Source: Undaria pinnatifida
Taxonomy: Eukaryota > Sar > Phaeophyceae > Laminariales > Alariaceae
Length of the DNA stretch: 64,000 bases
Reading direction: 5' to 3'
Assembly (NCBI GenBank): GCA_012845835.1
Contig: JABAKD010000019.1
Location: forward strand, 6,902,994-6,966,993
Positions 22,601-31,600 of this stretch are shown here, one piece after another (position 1 is the stretch's first letter; each line of letters starts with the position of its first letter). The notes beneath the pieces are model-generated. The model was not told where the DNA came from. It saw nothing but the letters and a program-made list of their open reading frames with translations, and ran no database searches. A program made the translations under genes and the position numbers.

Positions 22601-25600
22601 TTATTGTTGGCTCTTGCTATGGTTTTGTGGCGATAGTGGCATGACATTCTTCAGGCCCCCTGCCGTTTTGTTTCGTTTTGTTTTTTCTTTTTTTCATGGT
22701 GTAGGTTGTTTTGTTGTGGTCTCGTTCGTATCCGATAGGCTGGAATTTCACTTGCTTCACTTTGATTAATTACGACTGTTTGGTTTACTCTTGTCTCACG
22801 AAGCGGTCTGTGGCCACAGAGTTTGTGTCTCTCTGGGATGAATCAGCACGGACACTGGGTGTACCGAGGTCGTTTCGTAGAAAGAACAGTGGCTTGTTTG
22901 GTATCGCTGTCTCCCCAAAACCAAATTATTGATTGCTCGTAATAATGTCGTTTCCCCAAAGACCGAAAACATCAACTCTAGTGCATATGAGTATCGGTAT
23001 GGGCATGAAAGGGTTACAGTAGCGGCTACGGTCTAATAAGAGAAGATGTTCAAGAGAAAGTACGGGTTTAAGAGAGGTGAATTGGCTGGCACGACCAAAA
23101 TCGATTTTAGAGAGAAGTGGTCTCATGTCTAGGATTTTCATTTATATCGAGCGACTGGAAATCACACCACATAGCCATCACACGCATCACACACAGCAGT
23201 TGCAGACACCATGCCCTGCGCAGAGGGCAGTCGCTGCACAGCTGTCCCCGACCACACGCCAGGCCCACCGAAGTTCACAAATCACCAATGCAGAGGCGTC
23301 TGCGGGCAGTACCTCCATGGCACTTGTGGTGTGGTGGACCCGCTCGGGACCAGCGAGATGCACCGCATTTGCCACACCTGTGCGACCTCCCGCGAGAGTG
23401 AGATATGATTTAAGAGAATATTCTTTTATACCGTAGCCAACACAGTATAACAGAAAGCCGGATTTAAGAGAGGGAAACTCGGCTGGCACGGACCTCTCTT
23501 AAACCGTAGCCGCTACTGTAAATATATTTCAAGTTAACTCGTTTGGGTTTCAGAACGGTACGTTGATTCAACAGTGACGATTGCGAAACAGCAGTGGTAA
23601 ACCTACTGTAAGACCATCTCGGGACAGGCCTTTGCAGTGGTCTTATCTATCTCCCGTGTGTGACTTTGACTTTTGCTACTCAAAAAGGATCCCCGCTGGT
23701 TTTAAGTAGTTTTTTCTAAGGGGACAAGCCGATTTCCCTCGTCTTATCCACCGGAAAGTCTTACACCGAAAAGTCTTGAACCGGATGGTCTTAAACTGGG
23801 GGTATATGCCGCTGTAGCGGCCACACGAAGCTGGCCGAGCTGAGGCAAAACAATGTTAGGAGCGCTATAGGACATGCGCACGACATGTTGGTTCTCGTAC
23901 TGCAGCACGCTTTTGCTAGGCTGCTGATAACATGGCACTTCCCGGGGAGGGGGGGGTGTAGATACGAACGGACCCTAACATGATTTAGTCTACTGCCCTT
24001 CCACTCTCACCGGCACGAGTCGATCTCACGGCTTTCGATCTCACGTTTTCGATCTCGCGCGGTCTGTTTTCCTTGTGATGCACGACATACGATGCTTGCA
24101 GGTGCACTGGTTTTCTATCGTGAACTCTCTGCTGATCGTGCTGTTCCTGACGGCGATGATCGCCATGATTCTCATCCGTAACTTGCACCGCGACATCATG
24201 CGCTACAACCGAGTGCCCACGGACGAGGAGAAGGCGGAAGAAAGAGAGGAGACGGGCTGGAAGGTACGGTAGGCTGCCACGGCAGTTGTGTTTGTGGGGG
24301 GGGGGGGGCGGTGAGCGGAAGGGGGGGGTTCCGTTCATGGCGGACGTAGCGGGGGGACTGTTGTTTGCAGAGTAGCGAGCGGAGACGGACTTGAAGGTAC
24401 GGTAAAGTACGGTACGACCACATATGGCAGGGCTGTTTGAGATGCCGCCTTCAAAGCGGTGGACGATGGGGAACTGGAGGAGGAGAGCGGGCGGGGGGGG
24501 AGCGGAAGGGGAGAACGAGGAGGGGCTGTGGGGAGGGGTGTACTCATTTGTTGCTTGCCATAGTTTTTTTACCGTTGACACGCATCCACGCACCCCTTTA
24601 GAGACGGAGCACCGTTCAAGGGGGAAGGGGGGTGGGGGGTGGGGCACTATTGTTAAGCCCTTCCTTCAGCTGTCATCGCTTTTTGACAAGAGCGGGGTAT
24701 AGTTCCGTCGATGTTGGACAGTTCCTTGGTGCAGGAACCCCGTCAGTCGGAGGCATGTTCGCGCATAAATGGTATCCCTATCGTGGCACGTCTCCGACCC
24801 ATCAGTTCTACCCCAGCTTGAACTACGGGTACTTCGTGCAACATGGTTTGACGTTGTAAGGACGTTTTAGTTTTGGGTTTGGGTTTGCACGAGTAACGCC
24901 CGCTTGTTTTTTCTTTGTTTTCCCGCCCCTTGCAGCTCGTGCACGCCGACGTTTTCCGGCCGCCTTCGAAGTTCCCGATGCTTTTCTGTGTGCTGGTCGG
25001 GACCGGCGTTCAGCTGCTGTGCATGGGCGTCGTCACGATCGCCTTCGCGGCCATCGGGTGAGGGTGTCAGCGTTGAGGGTGATTTGTTTTTTGTCCTCAT
25101 GTACCGGTATATTTGTTAGTACGTTTTTATAACATGATATCTGGTGTACAGGATCTCCCTTGGAGAGGTAGACGAAGAGGGCAATAATAGTGTGTAAATC
25201 CGTTTCTTGCGCAAGTACAAATTTGGTGGGCTTGGAACCTCCCGCCAACGTTTCGGGTAGGTTTACCAGGTATAAATGAGACATCATAAACCGGTGTACA
25301 AGGTCAAAAGTTTTGACAGGTTGTGGATGTTATTTGAAGCGTTCGTGTTAGTAGTGGTCCGTCTATCATATACCGCCGGTATGCGCCGGCCGGAAATGCC
25401 TGCGCTATTGCGACGACCGGCGCACCTCCACATGCTACACTTCGTATGCAACTAATCTTGTTCCTGTCTGTTCCCTAAAAGCGATTTCACAGGCGAGATA
25501 CATATTATTAAAGTATTCTAACAAGGTCAGCTGTGAGTTCGACAAATTCAGGGTCGATAGTCGTCTTTGCAAGCTGCGTCGTACACCGGTCGCCCTTTTT

Positions 25601-28600
25601 AGTAAGTTGTCATTTATATATAGCCGGCGCTATGGAGGCTCTACTGCTGTATAATAATGTTTGTATTTCAGTATACATATGTGCGATGTAGACGTTATTG
25701 CTATGTTGCAAAAATAGTCCAAGTCTAAGTCCAACTATAATAATGTTTACTCGAAAACTAAGGAGTGTGTGGTAAGTTTTTAGGTTTACGTGCAGCGCGG
25801 CCGGCCCGGGGACCCCTATGATGCTACAATCTTCTCTCCTATTCAGCTGTGAGGCACAATTTCAACAAACATGTATCGTTTAAAGTTTTGACGGTCTGAG
25901 GGGATCCCGCTTGTTGAGCCGCCAATCGCTTGTATTAGTGCTGTAACACGGCGCGCTTAACGTAATCAAAGCGTTTGTGTCGGCATGGTATGGTACCAAT
26001 ATTATACGCCCCACCCCACCTGTGTTGATCAGCAAGAGCGCTAGCTACAAGCCTGGCAGCTACGTTAGTGCCTTGTGCTCGTGCAGCCTGCTACCACTGC
26101 TCAAATGCGTAATCGTCTTGATGCACGATGCGTAATCGTCTTGATGCATGATGATTCCTTCTCTTGTTCGGGGGCTTTCTACCCGGGGCTAGATCACGCC
26201 ATTGAGACATGCGTATACATGTCATCCTCTCTCTCCAACACACCTCAGTTTTCTCTCCTGTCGTTATACAATCTCTCAACTAAGCGTGCGGGTGCTTTTA
26301 CCGTAGACCTACTGGCTAATAGGGACAAAAATGTCACTGCGGTTGGTCGCTATTTCTGCGTCCCAGAAGGGGTTGCTGGAGGTTTTTTTTTCAGGGCTTT
26401 CGCGGGACGGGTCGGGTTTCTTGTCGCGAGTCGGGTCAGATCAGGATGACCGGACCGGACCCGACCCGACCCGTGGGATTCGAAAACTTGCTGACCCGAC
26501 CCAACCCGGCCCCCAACCGCTAGACCTCCTGACCCGACCCGACTGGATCCACGTGAGTCTAAAGTCTAAAACCCCCCCGATGCGGCCCGCGGGTGAGGTC
26601 ATATCCCGTGAAAAACCCTGACTGTTTTCGAAGTGAGATTGCGAGGTCGTGGACGTGGCCCTCGAAATGTTGTTGTAAATTTCATTTTCTCGTAAAGCGA
26701 TGTAGATTGTCGTGTTACCAGGTTACGTGATATACCCGGTACGTGTTGTGTAGTTGTAGGTGAGGTCGGCTCGGGGACCCTGAGAATGCCACAATCTTGT
26801 CTGCTATTCCCCTATTCAGCTGTGAGGCACCATTCAACAAACTTGGCATCGTTTAAGTGTTTAGCAGTCTGAGGGGACCCCGCTAAATGATGTGACAATT
26901 GCTTGAGTTGTGTACAGGTATGGAGGTGCTAACAAAGCCCGCACGTGTTTTGTAGGCATGCTATCATACCGGCCCTCCTCCTATATGGCACGCTGATCGT
27001 ATTCGCGTGAGCATGCTTAAGAGTCATGCCATGGGAGGTCGGGTGGCGCTGGGGAGCAGCCGGTGATTACAAAGGCCTCACTACCTCACACAAACAAAAA
27101 ACGGACATTTTCACTATGTAAGCGTAATATTAGGAGCGACGTGGGTTTCTAATTTACGATGGCGACAAAAAAACTGGGGCTCCTTTCCCGGCTCGCGTGC
27201 CCTATTGTCCATGCCCCCGTGTCCCGTCCAACGACTGGAATCTCCCGAAAAATCTGACTATCGAGGAGATACCAGGATCGCTAATAATGGGAAAAGCTGC
27301 ACTAGTAGCTATATACTGTACGCGACAGCGCTTACGATTTGGGCAGTTAAGAATTTCAGGCTGGAGCTTTAGACGAAACTAAGAACGTGGCCTCTTTCGT
27401 ACTGATAATAGTGTAGGACACCCCCTACCTTGCGTGATAATTCCAGCCTGGCCAGAAGTATAAGAGATTCTTAGGCCCTCTAGGACTAGGCTCTTCGCAG
27501 CCCGCTAGTCGAGCCGCCCGCGCGCGCGCCGAGACTGTCACACGAAAGTTGGGTCCGCACAGCAGACGCGGCGCGTTTCTTCGCCCAAAAAGACTTCTTG
27601 TGCAGAAGTGCGGCCCTCAGCTAAACTCGCACCGCGGCCGTGCCGCCTCCCGGTAACACGCTGGGGACGTCTGTCCTTACACTAGAAAGGCCCCTTGGCC
27701 CTCAGAACATGACCGCTATTGTTCGCTCGATGCAATTTTCACCCTGGTCGGGTGGTCCCACGCCCTGAGAGCAGTCAAAATTCAGTATGTAAAAATGATC
27801 ACAAAAAATTGTCACTAAATTAGCGTCGAAGTGCCCTGCGGGAATAGCGTACTTCTGTACTTCTCTGAAAACGCCCCAGACAGCCGCGGGCTTGGGAAGG
27901 CGTAAGATCTCACAGCTGAGGACCCCAGGCGGCGTGCAGGCTTCATGCGCCTACCGGCGTACCCCTGTAGGCCGAGTCCAGAGGTGTTGCCAGGTGTGCG
28001 TATGAGCGTGCGTGGCTGTGCTATACAACGCCCTGCGTTCAAGTTCGGGGATGCCTTTTTTCATCCGCGGGCTGAACAAAACGGTCTGTCCGGTGAAAAA
28101 TACGAGAATTGATCATTTTTTATATCACAAAAAACCCCTTGAAGTCACAGAAGGGCTTAACTGGTGTCGCATACTGTATAACTGCCACCTCGTCTCGACC
28201 AACCGCTTCCTATTCACTTCGTACGCACTGATTCATTGCGCGCGGCCTTTTGCACGGTGGGGCTCCCAGTTTAATGGATCGAGTCGCCAGAAAATGCCCG
28301 CATGGATATCAAACCCCGCTGTAATCCGGTATATATAGTGCGATACCTCAATAACATCGGTCCCCGCGTTAGGGAGCTACCGCATTTTTATTTGGCCCTT
28401 GGCATCGAAAACTGCCTTTAGCAGTATGGTAATTTTTCGTTGCCTGCGCGTCTTCATTTCGATGGCGGCCCTCACTAGACCGCGGGCGACGCCCCCTTTG
28501 TATGTACTGTATTGTAGTCGCGCGCGGTTAGCTCGGGGACCCCTATGATGCCACAATCTTCTCTCCTATTCATTTCGTGAGGCACAAATTCAACAAACAT

Positions 28601-31600
28601 CGTATCGTTCAAAATTTTGACGGTCTGAGGGGACCCCCGTGATTGAGCCGCCATAGGGAACACAAATTCACGAGCGGTGCCGGAAGTATCCAAAATGTCT
28701 ATCCTTGTCAAACTTGTACGCTGTTTATGTAGGGAGCAGGTACCTAAAGAACGGCAGGGTTGTGCTTGATGCCAAACAAAAAAAAATTGCGACTATGGCC
28801 TAGGGGTTGTTCGACACCACCGTACTACCAGGTATTAACATGAAATATGTCAAGTAGAAGGCACTTCCACCCTTTGACGGACGGCAATCTTCCGATAATG
28901 TACCTTGACTGACGACAAGCTACTAGGTTTTTGTGTGGAACGATCGGTTTGACATCCTTGACCGCTGGACGTTTTCCCTTGACCGACCGTCTCCTGACAT
29001 ATTTGATGAACATCGCTTGTCTGCTATTCAGGTGATGAGATGATAATGGCCACACGCGTTGTTGTTTTTTTGTTCGCTCTGTCGGGTTCCCAAAAGGTGT
29101 TGTAACGGTCTTGGCGTTCCTACGTTCATACTTCGCGGGGATTGGGCGCGCTGAAATTGGCGGTATTTTCATTCTATTGCGCGCTCGTGCCCTAAAGTGT
29201 GTGCGTGTGTACAACTTGCCCCGGCTTCGATAAAATGGTTGATATTGCACACAAACGCCTCATTATTACAGTAGTGGGCCCCGGCACTACAGCGGTAACA
29301 GGCACTAATCCGTATACTATGATACCGCTACTGGTTGTTTCCATCTGCGCCAAGCGATTTCACAGGCACTATAGCGGGCAACTGGCCCTGTAGAGGGACC
29401 GCTACTTTACTTTTGTTGCCTTTATGGGTTGTTTTCGCCTTTTTTACTGAGATGCCTCCGGTCTCTTCTCGCTCCCTCCTGTGTGTTGTCAGCTTTGTAA
29501 ACCCGTCCAACCGCGGCAGCCTGGCGGTGTCCATGCTTCTGCTGTACGTGCTCATGGGGGTGCCGGCGGGCTACTCTAGCTCCGTCCTTTACAAGTCTTT
29601 CAAGGGGCGACAGTGGCAGCAGTGCACCCTCATGACGGCCCTGCTGTTCCCCTCGGTGTGCTTCTTCGTGTTCCTCTCGCTCAACCTCATGTCGCAGCGA
29701 TATCATTCCACTCAGGTATGTTCATTCCACTCAGGTATGTGTGCATGTGATGGTGGTGGTGTATTAGGGTTGGGCACTGATAGCCTCAATCAGTAGATAT
29801 TGTACTACCTTCAACAGCAACCAGTACTAAGGATTGCCGCAGTATCCTGGGTACTGGCCCTCCCGAGACGATTTTGATGAGTGTCCGGTTCGTAGTGTGA
29901 CGTGTTTCTTGGACGTACGCAAGATCTAACCTACTAGCAGCATCTGCTGGCAGGCTCAATCGGCAGATAGGTAACACCAGTAGGTTTTAATTCTGCCAGT
30001 ACAGAATGTGCCAGGGACCAACCCCATGTATCATGACAAGTTGAGTACCAGGTATCTATAGTATTATGATAATGATTATGATGGTGATGCTTGGTCGTCT
30101 TCCTGTCACTCAACCTCATGTCGCAGAGATACCATTCCGCTCAGGTATGCTAGAAGGCCACTCTGACAAACCTATCCTTGTGTTTTTGTTGGGCGTGTGT
30201 CATAATTTTGGTAAAAACGTGCTTGTTACCTCTGACAATATCCCCTCTCTGTCTTCATGTTGAGCGGTTGTCCCATTTTGGAATATAATACATGTCTTTT
30301 GTTTGGGAGGTGTCGGGGGGGGGGTTCATGCTGCAGATGCTTGCGTTATGGTTCTGCATCAAGCGTTGTTTACTGTTTTTTGTCACGTTGCTGCCATCAA
30401 GACCAATGCTTCAAAAAACAAGCCCATGAACCAATACGCCTCGTTCCTAACAGACCACGGATTACTATTCGGTCGGTTTCCGATCTCTGTGAACCCTTTC
30501 GTTGTCTTCATATGCAGGCGGTGCCTTTCGTCGAGATCCTGGAGGTGCTCGCGTTGTGGTTCTGCATCAGCGTGCCCATGGTGTTCCTGGGGGCCTACTT
30601 CGGCTACCGGAAGCCCGTGGAGCCTTACCCGGTGGTGACATCCAACATCCCTCGCCAGGTTAGATGGAGTGCGGTCCTCTACGGTGTGACTTCTGCCGTA
30701 CAAGTAGTAATATATGAGATGCAGCGCGCGTGTCGTGCACCGTCTTGCGTTGAGGTTCGAGTAGTCGAGGAGAAATTACGACGATTTCGGGTTAAGGACC
30801 CCCCGTCGTTCAGGAAATATTTCCGACGAAAAATGCTACCCTCTATGTTAGCATGCCTTGCCATGACTATGTTTCCCTGCCTCAGCTGCTCGGGTTGCTG
30901 GGTAGCTTTCACTTTCCCCTTCTGCTGAAATGAAGTCCCTCGTTTGTGACATGTTTAAAGAATGTTCGTTTTTAACGAATACCTGTCACAGTGGTCGGGG
31001 AGGTTTTACATGTGACTGGTAATGAATTGCGTGTAACGAACGAATGCCTGGCAGGAGATGTGATCGTTTTTATTTGAATGAATAATAAGTAGAGCTATGA
31101 GTCAGCACGGCACGGCTTAAGTCGCCGACTAGTTACTAGTCGGAATATTAGTCGTTTCCCGGAGATACAGGCTATCCGACTGATCGGGTTTCCATGCTTG
31201 CAGGGGTGATTAATTGATGCGGCTTGTATGTTTGCTTTTGTAGGCGCTGGTGGGGGGGGCTGATTTGGCTCGCTTCGCTGGCTTAAGTTCGGTTGCTACG
31301 TCGGCTGACGACTAAAGTCGGTTCGTTAGCTAACGGTACCTACCGATTAATTGTTAGTTGTGAAATCCTACTGACTCACAGCTCCAATACTATCGCGTAG
31401 TCATCGCTTTCAACTAATAATAATGTTTTTTATCATTGTTGCGTACAACCCTCCCTCTTTTTGTTTTATTTATTTACAAACATCTTTGGTTCGTTTTTCA
31501 TAAACAATCGTTTACGTTTTTTTTGTGTACGCTTCCTTTTTTTGGGCAGATCCCTGACCAGCCGTGGTTCTTATGGAGCTGCTTCACCATCGCGGTGGGA

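Noticed and set aside
24371-24393. A 23 nt micro-exon between exons 7 and 8 of TM9SF
   Set aside because: It would shift the frame; exons 7 and 8 join directly in phase 0 with conserved sequence, so it is treated as an exon echo.
28012-28338. 108-codon plus-strand frame in TM9SF intron 8
   Set aside because: No recognisable motif, and the frame is not needed for TM9SF, which joins 25057 to 29493 with matching phase and conserved residues.
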